DNA from: CAZTTG01 sp964615935
GTDB lineage: Bacteria; Planctomycetota; UBA1135; GCA-002686595
NCBI GenBank assembly: GCA_964615935.1
Contig: CAZTTG010000023.1
Span: forward strand, 1-64,000
Length of the DNA stretch: 64,000 nt
Direction of reading: 5' to 3'
Shown here piece after piece: positions 16,101 to 25,186 of the stretch. Positions within the stretch are counted from its first letter, which is position 1. Every line of letters begins with the position of its first letter. Position numbers and translations under genes: made by a program. The notes under the pieces were generated by a model that worked only from the letters and a program-made list of their open reading frames with translations, made no database searches and was not told the origin of the DNA.

Positions 16101-17435
16101 ATGCGACCCCATCGATCCCGAAGGCGGCTCCTCGCCCTGCTCGTCGCGGCCCTCCCCGCCTGCGGGGGAGGGGATGATCGGCCCGGAGCCGGGGAACCGG
16201 CGGTCGGGCCCGCCGATCCCATCCCGGCGGCTCCCGCCGCGCCCCTCGCGCCGCAGATCCCTCGCAGCGAGGATCCCGAGCTCGTCGCCCTGCGGGAGGC
16301 CCTGGAGGCCGGGGACCTCGTGGCCGCCGCCCGGCGGGTGCTGGCGGTCGAGGACGTCGAGAGGCCCGACGCCGACCTGCTCCGCGCCCGGCTCTGCGCC
16401 CTGCGCGGCGACTCCGTGGGGGCGGTGCGCGCCATCGAGAGCGCCCGGGCCGACCACCCCGACCAGGGGCGGGTCTACGCCGCGGCCGCCGAGATCCACG
16501 CGGCCGCGGGACGGCTGGAGGCGGCCCGGGACGAGATCCGCTCCGGGCTGGCCGCCTCCGGACCGGTCCCCGAGCTCGAGCGCGCCCAGGGCGTGCTGGG
16601 GATCTGCACCCCGGGAGGGGCGCAGCCGGGGCTGGCCCACCTGCTCCGGGCGCGGGAGCTCGATCCCGATCTCCCCTTCCTCGACACCCCCCTGTCCCAG
16701 GCCCACCTCCTGGTGGGGAACCTCGCCCTGGCCAACCAGGACGCGCCCATGGCCGTGGCCCACGCGCGCCTGGGGCTGGTCCGCGCGCCCGGGAGCCGGG
16801 AGCTCGAGCGCTTGCTCGCCGACGCCCTGGCCGGCACCGGGCAGTACGAGGAGGCGGTCGAGCTGCTGGAGGCGCAGCTCGCGCGGGGCGAGGACATGGG
16901 CGGGACCCTGGCCCTGACCCTGCAGCGCGCCGCCACCGGGAGCCTGCTGCTGGGCGACAAGGCCCAGGCCCTGCAGTACTACGCGCGGGCCCGGGAGCTG
17001 GGGCTCAACGAGGAGGAGCTCGGCTTCGGGGCGGAGGTCCTGGCGGCCGAGGCGGTGCGCGCCATCGAGGCGGGGATGCTCGACTACGAGAGCGGCCACT
17101 TCGCCGCGGCCATCGAGCTCTTCGAGTGGGCCCTCCGGTGCGAGCCCGGCTCCCTCGAGGCCCGCAACCACCTCGCTGTGAGCCGATTCCGCTCCGGCGA
17201 CCCCGACGGCGCGGCCGGGGACTGGCGGTGGGTGCTCGAGACCGCGCGCGAGCGGGGCATCGCCCTGCCCGAGCCGGTCCACCTCAACCTGGCCCGCGCC
17301 CTCTTCCAGGCGGGCCGCCTGGAGGAGATTCCCCCCCTGCTGGCCGACTACCTCGAGCGCGAGCCCGAGGGCGAGTGGGCCGCCGAGACCCGCCAGATGC
17401 AGGCTCGCCTGGCCGAGGGCGGGTCCGGGGAGTAG
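16101..17435 (+). CDS. TPR-repeat lipoprotein (444 aa)
   Basis: An exported lipoprotein (basic n-region RSRRR, lipobox LPAC, C21) followed by a Pro/Ala linker and TPR repeats from about residue 60 to the end (for example EALEAGDLVAAARRVL, GQYEEAVELLEAQL, ESGHFAAAIELFEWAL). No catalytic motif is seen. The ATG at 16101 lies 19 nt after a TATCCT box. It is divergent from mtaB and alone in its orientation until the SPOR-like gene 400 bp on. TPR lipoproteins of this kind are abundant in Planctomycetota and usually scaffold envelope complexes; whether it serves the secretin/ExbBD block is not shown. Confidence 0.78.
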   Translation: MRPHRSRRRLLALLVAALPACGGGDDRPGAGEPAVGPADPIPAAPAAPLAPQIPRSEDPELVALREALEAGDLVAAARRVLAVEDVERPDADLLRARLCALRGDSVGAVRAIESARADHPDQGRVYAAAAEIHAAAGRLEAARDEIRSGLAASGPVPELERAQGVLGICTPGGAQPGLAHLLRARELDPDLPFLDTPLSQAHLLVGNLALANQDAPMAVAHARLGLVRAPGSRELERLLADALAGTGQYEEAVELLEAQLARGEDMGGTLALTLQRAATGSLLLGDKAQALQYYARARELGLNEEELGFGAEVLAAEAVRAIEAGMLDYESGHFAAAIELFEWALRCEPGSLEARNHLAVSRFRSGDPDGAAGDWRWVLETARERGIALPEPVHLNLARALFQAGRLEEIPPLLADYLEREPEGEWAAETRQMQARLAEGGSGE

Positions 17436-17839
17436 GCGACCGGCCCCCTCGAGGGGGGCGGAGCCGCCTGCAGGGGGGAGGGGGGACCCGTCCCTCGGGG
17501 CCGGAATCGCCTAGGAATGCGGTTTCCCCGTGCGGTGGGCTCCGCCCGGCCGGCTTCTACCCCTGAGCCGAGCGTGTAGACCGCCCCTGCCGGGCGGCAG
17601 ACCGAAGCTCGCGGGCGCGGGCGCTTCCGCGCTGGGGTCGGGTCGTTCGCGCCCGCGTTTTCGGTCCTCGGCTCGCCCACCCCCCCCCGGCCCCGGGAAT
17701 GGTCTCGACGCTCCATTGACCCCTCCCGGGGCCGGCCGTACCTTGTTTCGCCGCGTTTCGGGGCGGGCCCCCGAAGGACTCCCAAGCCCCCGGTCGCCGC
17801 CGGGGCGTCGGCGGTGTATCTTCGCTCCGGCGAGCCCCC
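17436..17839. other. 404-bp intergenic stretch
   Basis: No gene is supported. The first 60 bp after the TPR lipoprotein stop are G/C runs able to fold (candidate terminator without a T tract). A possible promoter lies at 17716-17744 and a TATCTT box at 17817-17822, both facing the SPOR-like gene. Confidence 0.5.
17716..17744 (+). promoter_or_regulatory. Candidate sigma70-type promoter
   Basis: TTGACC (17716-17721), 17-nt spacer, TACCTT (17739-17744). The -35 box matches five of six, the -10 box is weak. It would start a transcript about 90 nt before the gene at 17840. Confidence 0.35.
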
Positions 17840-18586
17840 ATGGCGCCGGCCCCGCTCGCGTCAGCGATGAACCCTCGCAAGCACATGCTCGAGGCCTTCC
17901 AGGCCTCCCGGAAGGACGGGGACGAGACCGACCTTCCCGAGAACCCCGAGCCCGGGCAGGGGACCGCCGGAGGTCCCTTCGCGCCCGAGCCCGAGCGCGC
18001 CGGGGAGGCGACGGTCCACGAGGTGATCGCCAAGACCCAGGCCTACCAGGCCCGCCAGAGGGTGCGCCTGGCCCTGACCGGCCTGATGGTGGTCCTCGCC
18101 TTCCTGCTCGGCCGGATGAGCGTGGGCACCAGCGCCGCCGCCGGACCCGGCGACGACCCGGCGGACCGTCCGGAGTCGCCCGCGGTCTCCGGCCCCGTCG
18201 CGCCGGAGCCGGAGGACGAGCGCTCCTCGGATCCGGAACCTCCCCCCGTCGTCCCGACCGAGCCCGGCCGCGGCATGCTCCAGCGCCAGCTCGTGGACGA
18301 CGCCAACCGGTTCACCATCCAGCTGATCTCCTACCCGTACAACAGCTCGGGACTGGCGAAGTGCGACGAGCTGGCGGATCACTTCTGGCAGACCCAGGGC
18401 ATCGACCTGGCCTGGGCTCAGAGCGGCTCGTACTACGTGGTGCTGGCCGGGGCCGCGGGGACGCGCTCCGACCTGGACGAGCTCCTGGGGCGCATCCGCG
18501 GGCAGCCCGGCCCCCCTCCGGCCAGCGAGCCGGCTCCCTTCGATTCCGCCCTGATCGTGGCCATCAACCGATTCGTCAGGCGCTGA
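17840..18586 (+). CDS. Single-pass membrane protein with SPOR-like C-terminal domain
   Basis: A 248-residue protein with an acidic cytoplasmic region (residues 1-70), one membrane helix at about 76-93 (LALTGLMVVLAFLLGRM), a Pro/Glu-rich linker, and a C-terminal alpha/beta unit of about 75 residues (FTIQLISYPYNSSG ... YYVVLAGAAG) whose beta-alpha-beta pattern and spacing resemble SPOR domains, which bind denuded septal peptidoglycan. I could not confirm SPOR by profile. A second ATG at 17867 is an alternative start; the TATCTT box 17 nt before 17840 mildly favours the first. Likely a cell-envelope or division-related factor; function not established. Confidence 0.65.
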   Translation: MAPAPLASAMNPRKHMLEAFQASRKDGDETDLPENPEPGQGTAGGPFAPEPERAGEATVHEVIAKTQAYQARQRVRLALTGLMVVLAFLLGRMSVGTSAAAGPGDDPADRPESPAVSGPVAPEPEDERSSDPEPPPVVPTEPGRGMLQRQLVDDANRFTIQLISYPYNSSGLAKCDELADHFWQTQGIDLAWAQSGSYYVVLAGAAGTRSDLDELLGRIRGQPGPPPASEPAPFDSALIVAINRFVRR

Positions 18587-18656
18587 CCCACCTCCCTCGA
18601 CCAGGATCCGATTCCGGCGCGGCCTCCGCGCTCGATAAACCAGCAGGAACCCCGCC

Positions 18657-18905
18657 ATGTCCATCCACCCGAGCCTTCGAGGCGTCGACACCCTCATCGG
18701 GGATCGCAGCGTCTGGTCGCGAATCGAGCGCATCCAGCACCTCACGAAGAACTCCAAGTTCGACGAGGAGGAGGACTCGGTCTTCGGCCTCCCCAAGGTG
18801 CGCACCAAGTTCAAGGGCGTTGGAAAGAAGAAGAAGGAAGCTGCGGACGAGGCCGCGGGGACCAACGGCGAGGAGGCCGGCGGGGAAGCCTCCGCCGCGT
18901 CCTGA
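18657..18905 (+). CDS. Small basic protein of the PVC-superphylum family
   Basis: An 82-residue protein whose first 55 residues match what I recall of the conserved small basic protein of Chlamydiae, Verrucomicrobia and Planctomycetes (TIGR04137): MSIHPSLRG, a VWSRIERI segment and the DSVFGLPKVRTKF motif. Its role is unknown; a ribosome- or RNA-linked role has been suspected because of size and charge. The last 28 residues are a Lys run followed by an Ala/Glu/Gly-rich tail, longer than in short members. The ATG follows a CAGCAGGA ribosome-site-like sequence. It is a useful taxonomic marker for this window. Confidence 0.75.
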   Translation: MSIHPSLRGVDTLIGDRSVWSRIERIQHLTKNSKFDEEEDSVFGLPKVRTKFKGVGKKKKEAADEAAGTNGEEAGGEASAAS

Positions 18906-18979
18906 TCCCTCTCGAGGGGGCCGGTCCGCGAGGTTCATCCGGTCCGCGAGATCCACCATCGCCGGGCGAGGCGAGCGGA

Positions 18980-19786
18980 ATGCAGGCAACCCGCGCGAGC
19001 ACCGCGGCCCCGATCCAGGAGGTCTTCTCTTCGATCCAGGGCGAGGGCCTCTACCTGGGCGAGCCCCAGGTTTTCCTGCGCCTGGCCGGCTGCCCCCTGC
19101 GATGCGCCTGGTGCGACACCCCCGGGTCCTGGATGCTCTCCGACCCGCCGAGGGCTCGGATCGACGCGCCGGACAGCTCCCGCCGCGAACCGGGCTGGGC
19201 CTCCCCCTTCCAGGCCGCCTGCTGGATCGCCGAGGTCGAGGGGGGGCGGGCCCGCACCCTCTCGGTCACGGGCGGCGAGCCGCTCTCGTGGCCGCTCTTC
19301 CTCCTGGGCCTGCGCGAGATCTGTCCCGGTCGGCGCCTCCACCTGGAGACCGCCGGCGCCCACCCCCAGACCCTCGAGATCGTTCTCGACGCGGTGGACC
19401 ACGTCAGCCTGGACCTCAAGCTCGCCGGCGACATGGGTCCGCCGGTCCCGATCGCCGAGCCGGCCGCCAGCCCCGAGCCGGCCCCCCGGGACGCCGCGTC
19501 CTGGAGCGCGGCCCGGCGGGCCTGCCTGCGGCTCGTCGCCGGCCGCGACGCCTGCGCCAAGGTCGCCATCGTCGGCGGCCGACGCCCGGCCGACTTCGAG
19601 CCGGTCCTGGACGAGCTGGCGGAGCTGGCCCCCGCCCTTCCCCTCTTCCTGCAGCCCGTCACGCCTCTGGCCGGCGTGCCCGCCCCCTCGCGCGCGGAGG
19701 TGGACGCGGTCCTGGCCCTGGCCGAGGACCGTGAGCTTCGCCCGCGGGTGGTCCCGCAGGTGCACCGACTCCTGGGCCGGCCGTGA
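18980..19786 (+). CDS. queE: 7-carboxy-7-deazaguanine synthase (QueE-like)
   Basis: A 268-residue radical-SAM enzyme of the preQ0/queuosine pathway, which would contract 6-carboxytetrahydropterin to 7-carboxy-7-deazaguanine. Seen: EVFSSIQGEG at 14-23, typical of QueE; cluster cysteines C38, C42 and C45 (CPLRCAWCDT); and the glycine-rich SVTGGEPL motif. The spacing CX3CX2C is canonical. No queC, queD or queF is adjacent, so the rest of the pathway must be elsewhere. The gene overlaps der by 4 bp (GTGA), suggesting coupling of the two. Alternative: a QueE-like radical-SAM enzyme of another deazapurine pathway. Confidence 0.88.
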   Translation: MQATRASTAAPIQEVFSSIQGEGLYLGEPQVFLRLAGCPLRCAWCDTPGSWMLSDPPRARIDAPDSSRREPGWASPFQAACWIAEVEGGRARTLSVTGGEPLSWPLFLLGLREICPGRRLHLETAGAHPQTLEIVLDAVDHVSLDLKLAGDMGPPVPIAEPAASPEPAPRDAASWSAARRACLRLVAGRDACAKVAIVGGRRPADFEPVLDELAELAPALPLFLQPVTPLAGVPAPSRAEVDAVLALAEDRELRPRVVPQVHRLLGRP

Positions 19787-21180
19787 GCGCGGCCGCCGAT
19801 GCCATGTCCTCCCCCAGCACTCGCAACCTGCCCCGGGTCGCCATAGTCGGCCGGCCCAACGTGGGCAAGTCCACCCTGCTGAACCGCATGGCCGGCCGGC
19901 GGATCTCGATCGTCGAGCCCACCGCCGGGGTCACCCGGGACCGCATCGCGGTGCCCTCGCGGGTGGACGTGGGGGCCCCGGGCGAGCGCTGGTACGAGCT
20001 GATCGACACCGGCGGCATCGGCATCGTGGATCGCGACGACCTCGGAGCCCACGTTCACGAGCAGGTGCGCGCGGCCGTGGCGAGCGCCGACCTGATCCTC
20101 TTCGTGGTGGACGTGCGCGACGGCCTCACGCCCCTCGACCGCAGCGTCGCGGACCTCCTGCGCGACGTCGCCCAGCCGGTGCTCCTGGTGGCCAACAAGG
20201 CCGAGGGCGAGGGGCTTCGGTGGGAGGGCGAGGAGTTCCGGCGCCTGGGCGTGGGCGAGGGGCCCTACTCCATCAGCGCCCAGAACGGGCAGGGCCTGGC
20301 GCCGCTCTACCGGCGGCTGGGCGAGCTGCTCCCCAGCGAGGTGACCCGCGACGAGTACCAGGCGCCGGCCATGAAGCTGGCGGTGGTGGGGCGCCGCAAC
20401 TCGGGCAAGTCCACCCTGGTGAACCGCCTGGCGGGCGAGGAGCGCATGATCGTCTCCGAGGTGCCCGGCACCACCCGGGACGCGGTGGACGTGGTCTTCG
20501 AGCGCGACGGCGAGAGCTTCGTCGTGATCGACACCGCCGGGGTGCGCAAGCGCTCCCGCTTCGCCGACGCGATCGAGTTCTACTCCGAGGCGCGCTCCCG
20601 CAAGACCATCCGGCGGGCGGACGTGGTGATCCTCTTGTTCGATGCCTCGACTCCGCTGGCGGGCCTCGACAAGCGGCTGGCGCGCGAGATCGCCGACCAG
20701 TACAAGCCGGTCATCCTGGGGGCCAACAAGTGGGACCTGGTCCGGGAGATGGGCTTCCGGGACCTCGCCGCCGACGTGCGCCACCAGCTCCCGGGCCTGC
20801 CCTGGGCGCCGGTGGTCTCGCTGACCGCCACGAGCGGATACGGTGTGGAGCGGAGCCTGTCGCTGGCGAAGGAGCTCTTCGAGGAGGGGCGCCAGCGGGT
20901 CCCCACCGCGGAGCTGAACCGCGTCCTCGCGCGCGCCACCGAGTCCCGCAGCCCCAGCAGCCGGGGCCACCGGGTCCGCATCCTGTACGCCACCCAGACC
21001 GACGTCTCGCCGCCGCGGGTCGTGGTCTTCGTCAACGACCGCCGCCTGATCGGCAAGGACTACCTGCGCTACCTGCAGAACCGCCTGCGCGAGGAGCTGC
21101 CCTTCGAGCGCATCCCGGTGCAGATCACCCTGCGGGATCGCCGGGGGGAACCCGAGAGCCCATCCCATGACGACGCCTGA
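19783..21180 (+). CDS. der: Ribosome biogenesis GTPase Der (EngA)
   Basis: A 465-residue tandem GTPase needed for maturation of the large ribosomal subunit. The first G domain has GRPNVGKS (23-30), DTGG and NKAE; the second has GRRNSGKS (about 203-210), DTAG and NKWD; the C-terminal 110 residues form the KH-like domain with the usual KDYLRYLQNRLREE segment. Length is normal. The GTG start at 19783 overlaps the queE stop; an ATG at 19804 is the alternative start. The last 14 bp overlap the next lipoprotein gene. Confidence 0.96.
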   Translation: MSAAADAMSSPSTRNLPRVAIVGRPNVGKSTLLNRMAGRRISIVEPTAGVTRDRIAVPSRVDVGAPGERWYELIDTGGIGIVDRDDLGAHVHEQVRAAVASADLILFVVDVRDGLTPLDRSVADLLRDVAQPVLLVANKAEGEGLRWEGEEFRRLGVGEGPYSISAQNGQGLAPLYRRLGELLPSEVTRDEYQAPAMKLAVVGRRNSGKSTLVNRLAGEERMIVSEVPGTTRDAVDVVFERDGESFVVIDTAGVRKRSRFADAIEFYSEARSRKTIRRADVVILLFDASTPLAGLDKRLAREIADQYKPVILGANKWDLVREMGFRDLAADVRHQLPGLPWAPVVSLTATSGYGVERSLSLAKELFEEGRQRVPTAELNRVLARATESRSPSSRGHRVRILYATQTDVSPPRVVVFVNDRRLIGKDYLRYLQNRLREELPFERIPVQITLRDRRGEPESPSHDDA

Positions 21181-21697
21181 GAAACCCCGTCCGTTCCCCG
21201 CCCGCCGGTCCGCGCTCCTGGTCGGAGGGGCGCTCCTCGGCCTGCTCCTGCCGCTGGCCGGCTGCCGGTCCGGGCCCAAGCACCCGCCGGTGTGGGTGAC
21301 CGAGGAGGTGACCGCCCCCAGCGAGCGGATCCTCTGGGACTGCACCATGCAGGCCATGGATCGCCAGGGCTTCCCGGTGGGCTCGGGCTTCGACCCCGCC
21401 ACCCGCACCGCGACCTCGGGCTGGCACAACGACCTGCACCCCTTCGGGCGCCACGGCAACCGCCAGCGGGCGGTGGTGCAGTACGTGCCGCTGGGGCCCC
21501 GCCGGTACCGCGCCGACGTGCGGGTGGAGCAGGAGATCAACGAGGACATCACCCGGCCGCACGACCTGTCCTTCGCCAAGTGGAAGAAGTCGCCCGACGA
21601 CGACCAGCGGGCGCGGATCCTGCTGCAGACCATCCGGGCGCTGCTGGGGGTGGAGCTGGACGAGGTCAACGAGCCCGAGCGGCCGTTCGGGCGGTAG
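21167..21697 (+). CDS. Small lipoprotein of unknown function
   Basis: A 176-residue protein with a lipoprotein signal (LLGLLLPLAGC, C33) and a compact alpha/beta domain (WDCTMQAMDRQGFPVGSG, then YRADVRVEQEIN) whose layout is like small outer-membrane lipoproteins of the LptE/Lpp-like size class, but I recognise no family. It overlaps der by 14 bp in another frame, so it is probably translated from the queE-der transcript. Position just before the polysaccharide exporter genes may be fortuitous. Confidence 0.65.
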   Translation: MTTPEKPRPFPARRSALLVGGALLGLLLPLAGCRSGPKHPPVWVTEEVTAPSERILWDCTMQAMDRQGFPVGSGFDPATRTATSGWHNDLHPFGRHGNRQRAVVQYVPLGPRRYRADVRVEQEINEDITRPHDLSFAKWKKSPDDDQRARILLQTIRALLGVELDEVNEPERPFGR

Positions 21698-21779
21698 GTC
21701 CCGCTCAGGCCCGCCCGCGGGCGTCCGATAACCAGGCCGCCGGATCGCGTCCCCCGCCGCGCGTCCCGGCCCCCGGTCC

Positions 21780-22721
21780 ATGGTCGAGCAGAGGACGCCC
21801 CCCGCATCGCCCCGCACCCTCGTCGGCGTCGCCGGCGAGTGGGTGGGAGCCCGCGGACCCACCGCCGCCGAGATCCTCGCCGGCCTGGTCCGCTTCCCGG
21901 CCCTGGTCTGGCGCTGGAGGGACCTGGTGCGCGCCGAGCTCGGACGCGACCTGCGGGCGCGCTTCCACGGGACCGTGCTGGGGCCCGCCTGGCCCCTGCT
22001 GCAGCCGCTGCTGTTCTTCGCGGTCTGGGGGTTCCTCTTCACCCGGCTCTTCGCCTTCCGGATGCCCGATCTGCCCGCCTCCCAGGGGGCGGCCCTGGGG
22101 GTGTACATGTTCCTGGGGGCGACCCTGTGGACGGGGATCGCCGAGGGGCTGTCGCGGGCCACGACCTCGATCGTGGACCAGGGCCACCTGGTGCGGCGCC
22201 AGGCCTTCCCGGCCGAGCTCCTGCCGCTGTCGGCGGTGCTCTCGGGCCTGGTCCAGACGGGCTTCGGCGTGCTCGCCTTCGCCGCCCTGGCGCTCCTCAC
22301 CCCGGTCTGGATCGCGCCCGGGGCGGCCCTCGCCTGGATCCCCTTGATCGCCCTCCTGCAGGTGCTCCTCACCCTGGGCCTGGGTCTCTTCCTCGCCGCC
22401 CTCCACGTGTCCCTGCGCGACACCCGCAACGCCGTCGGGATCCTGCTCACGGTGGCGATGCTGGCCACCCCGGTCTTCTGGGTTCCCTCGGCCGAGGTGC
22501 TGCCGTCCCTGGCGGCCTGGCTGCCCTGGGTCGAGCTCAACCCCCTGCACCACCTGCTGCAGGCCTGGCGCCTGGCCCTGATGTCGGGCGAGCCGGCCTT
22601 TGGCTTCACCGGGACGATCGCCTCCTCCCTGGCCCGGCTGGCGCCCTGGGCGGTCGCCTGCTTCGCCCTGGGCTACGCCAGCTTCCTCGCGGCCCGCCGC
22701 GGCTTCGCGGACGAGGTCTGA
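21780..22721 (+). CDS. Polysaccharide ABC exporter permease (Wzm/TagG type)
   Basis: A 313-residue ABC-2-type membrane protein. After a 45-residue cytoplasmic lead (LVRAELGRDLRARFHGTVLG, the usual pre-helix motif of polysaccharide exporters) there are six membrane segments, including LLQPLLFFAVWGFLFTRLF and the late VAMLATPVFWVPS and LNPLHHLLQAWR motifs typical of Wzm/TagG/KpsM. It would export an undecaprenyl-linked glycan (O antigen, capsule or similar) to the periplasm with the ATPase encoded 6 bp downstream. First gene of the glycan cluster to 29847. Confidence 0.93.
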   Translation: MVEQRTPPASPRTLVGVAGEWVGARGPTAAEILAGLVRFPALVWRWRDLVRAELGRDLRARFHGTVLGPAWPLLQPLLFFAVWGFLFTRLFAFRMPDLPASQGAALGVYMFLGATLWTGIAEGLSRATTSIVDQGHLVRRQAFPAELLPLSAVLSGLVQTGFGVLAFAALALLTPVWIAPGAALAWIPLIALLQVLLTLGLGLFLAALHVSLRDTRNAVGILLTVAMLATPVFWVPSAEVLPSLAAWLPWVELNPLHHLLQAWRLALMSGEPAFGFTGTIASSLARLAPWAVACFALGYASFLAARRGFADEV

Positions 22722-22727
22722 GATCCC

Positions 22728-23945
22728 TTGAACGAACCGGCCATCGAGACCCGCGGCCTGGGCAAGGCCTTCCGCCGCTGGCGGAGCCCGGCGCGCCGCG
22801 CGCTGGAGGCCCTGAGCCTCGGCCGCCTCCGGGGGCACGAGCGCTTCTGGGCCCTGAAGGACCTCGACCTCAGCCTGCCGCGCGGCTCGGCCCTGGGCGT
22901 GGTGGGGGCCAACGGGGCGGGCAAGACCACCCTGCTGCGGGTTCTCTCGGGCGCCACCGCCCCGACCGCCGGCCGCTACCGGCTGGGCCCGGGCGCCACC
23001 GCCCTGCTGGAGCTGGGGACCGGCTTCCAGCGGGACTTCACCGGGCGCGAGAACATCGCCCTCTCCGGCCTGCTCCTGGGGTACGGGCGGCGCGAGCTGG
23101 CGCGCCTCGCGGGGGAGATCATCGACTTCTCCGAGCTCGGCGAGTTCATCGACGAGCCCGTGCGCACCTGGTCGGCGGGGATGGCCATGCGCCTGGGCTT
23201 CGCGATCGCCTTCGCCTCGAGGCCGCGGCTCCTGATGGTCGACGAGGTCATCGCGGTGGGGGACCTGTACTTCCAGAAGAAGTGCGTCGATCGGCTGCTC
23301 GAGCTGCGGCGCGAGGGTGGGACCCTGCTGCTCTCGAGCCACAGCCTCTACGACGTGCGGCAGCTCTGCGACCGGGCCCTGTGGCTGCGCGGCGGGCGCG
23401 CCGAGCGGATCGGCGAGTCGGCCGAGGTGACCGCGGCCTACGCCAGCGCGCACCTGGACCGGCGCGCGGAGGGACCGCTGGCCGCGGCCGGGGGGGCGGC
23501 CGACCTGCCGCGGCTCCTCGACCTCCGCGTGCGGCGGCCGGGCGGCGGGACCGAGGCCTGGGAGGTGCACACCGGAGAGGGCATCGAGGTGGCCGCGCGC
23601 TGGACCAACCCCGCGCCGGCGGAGCACCCGGTGCACCTCGGGATCTGCTTCGAGCGCAACGACCGCACGCTGCTGGCCGCGGCCGGAACGCAGCACGACG
23701 GCGTCCGGCTCGAGGGAGCGGGCGGGACCTGCGTGCTGCGCGTGCCCCGCCTTGACCTGCTCTCGGGCAGCTTCACCCTGCGCGCCATCCTCTTCGACGC
23801 CGAGGGCGTGCACCGCTACTGCGAGCTCGCGTCGCCGCGCGACCTGGTGGTGGCGAGCCGCAGTCGCGAGGTGGGTCTGGTGCGCCTGGACCACACCTGG
23901 GAGGTCCAGGCCGACGAGCCGATGCCGAGGGAGGCCTGCGCGTGA
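22728..23945 (+). CDS. Polysaccharide ABC exporter ATPase with Wzt-like C-terminal domain
   Basis: A 405-residue protein. The ATPase half has Walker A GANGAGKT (60-67), the shortened signature TWSAGMAMRL characteristic of Wzt/TagH, Walker B LLMVDEVIAVGD and an H-loop SSHS. Residues about 250-400 form an extra beta-rich domain (VRRPGGGTEAWEVHTGEG, then LRAILFDAEGVHRYC) as in Wzt proteins that read a terminal sugar modification before export. Start is a TTG at 22728, chosen because it falls 6 bp after the permease stop and begins the conserved N-terminus; no ATG precedes the core. The next gene overlaps by 4 bp. Confidence 0.92.
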   Translation: MNEPAIETRGLGKAFRRWRSPARRALEALSLGRLRGHERFWALKDLDLSLPRGSALGVVGANGAGKTTLLRVLSGATAPTAGRYRLGPGATALLELGTGFQRDFTGRENIALSGLLLGYGRRELARLAGEIIDFSELGEFIDEPVRTWSAGMAMRLGFAIAFASRPRLLMVDEVIAVGDLYFQKKCVDRLLELRREGGTLLLSSHSLYDVRQLCDRALWLRGGRAERIGESAEVTAAYASAHLDRRAEGPLAAAGGAADLPRLLDLRVRRPGGGTEAWEVHTGEGIEVAARWTNPAPAEHPVHLGICFERNDRTLLAAAGTQHDGVRLEGAGGTCVLRVPRLDLLSGSFTLRAILFDAEGVHRYCELASPRDLVVASRSREVGLVRLDHTWEVQADEPMPREACA

Positions 23946-25186
23946 GCTGGCGGGACCGCATGCGGCGCCTCACGGCCCTGGTGGTCAGCTACCGCTCGGG
24001 GCGCTTCGCCGCGGCCTGCGTCGAGTCCCTGCGGGCCGAGTGGGAGCGCTCCGGCCGGCGCCCCTTCGACCTCGAGGTGATCGTCGTGGACAACGCCTCG
24101 CCGCCCGGGGAGGAGCCCTGGCTGGCCCGGCTGGCGGCGGGCGGCGCGAACGTGGTCGAGAGCCCGATCAACGCCGGCTTTGCGGGCGGGCTCAACCTGG
24201 CCTGGTCGCGCTCGCGCGGAGGACCCGGCGGCGCGGTGGCCCTGCTCAACGCCGACCTGTTCTTCCTTCCGGGCTCGATCGATCGGCTGCTCGACACCCT
24301 GTCGGCCGAGCCCGACTGCGGCGCCATCGCGCCGCGCGCCTTCGTCGACCCCGCGCGCGCCCTGCTGCTCCCGGACCTCGCGCCGCCCACCGCGGCCGAG
24401 CACGCGCGCACCGCCCTGGCCCGGCTCTCGCCGCGGCTGGCGCGCCGCTTCTCGGAGGTCTGGCGCCGCGAGCGGCTGCGCGGCTGGACCGCGCGCGAGC
24501 CCTACGAGGCCGGGGCCCTCCCGGGAGCCTGCCTCCTCCTGCGCCGCGCGACGGTCGAGGGCCTGGGGCGGCCCATGGACCCGCGCTACCCCCTGTACTA
24601 CGAGGACGCCGATCTGTGCGCGCGCCTCTCCGGCGCGGGCCTGCGGCTGCTGGTCGAGCCGCGGGCCGAGATCCTGCACCACTGGGCGCGCTCCAGCGGG
24701 GTGGGGGAGAGCTTCGAGGGCGACCCGCGCGCCCGCCACCTCGCCAGCCGGCGGGCCTTCCTGGCGCGCCACGCCGGCCGCGGCGGACGCCTGCTCGCGG
24801 GCGCGCTCCTGGGCCTGGCCGAGCGCTGGCCGGAGCGCCTGCGCGATCGCTGCCCGCACAGCCTGGTGGACCTGGGCGCGCACCGGCGGCCCCCGATCAT
24901 CGAGCTCGGCCGGACCTCGTTCATCCTCGAGCTGTCCATGGCCCCGAGCTTCGCGATGGCCGCCGGCGCGCTCGGAGAGGGGCGCGGCTTCGAGCTCGCC
25001 CCCGAGACCTGGGAGTGGCTCTTTCCCGGGCGCTACTTCGCCCGCGCCAGCGAGCGCGAGAGCGGGCGTCACCTGGGCGCCTGGACCTTCGAGAAGCTCG
25101 AGCCCGCCCTCGCCGCTCCCTGCCTGGATTGGGACGGCCGGGCCGCGCTCCCGCGCGCGTCGTCCGGAGGCGCTCCGGATGGCTGA
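23942..25186 (+). CDS. Glycosyltransferase family 2
   Basis: A 414-residue GT2 enzyme predicted to add a sugar to the lipid-linked glycan exported by the adjacent ABC system. Seen: LTALVVSYRSGRFAAACV at the N-terminus, nucleotide-binding VIVVDNASPP, the DXD-like ALLNADLFFLP, and the catalytic-base region LYYEDADLCARLSGAG followed by HHWARS, the rhamnosyl/WbbL-like layout. The C-terminal about 110 residues (from LVDLGAHRRPP) are an unusual extra domain. GTG start overlaps the ATPase stop; the end overlaps the PIG-L gene by 8 bp. Donor and acceptor cannot be read from sequence. Confidence 0.88.
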   Translation: MSWRDRMRRLTALVVSYRSGRFAAACVESLRAEWERSGRRPFDLEVIVVDNASPPGEEPWLARLAAGGANVVESPINAGFAGGLNLAWSRSRGGPGGAVALLNADLFFLPGSIDRLLDTLSAEPDCGAIAPRAFVDPARALLLPDLAPPTAAEHARTALARLSPRLARRFSEVWRRERLRGWTAREPYEAGALPGACLLLRRATVEGLGRPMDPRYPLYYEDADLCARLSGAGLRLLVEPRAEILHHWARSSGVGESFEGDPRARHLASRRAFLARHAGRGGRLLAGALLGLAERWPERLRDRCPHSLVDLGAHRRPPIIELGRTSFILELSMAPSFAMAAGALGEGRGFELAPETWEWLFPGRYFARASERESGRHLGAWTFEKLEPALAAPCLDWDGRAALPRASSGGAPDG

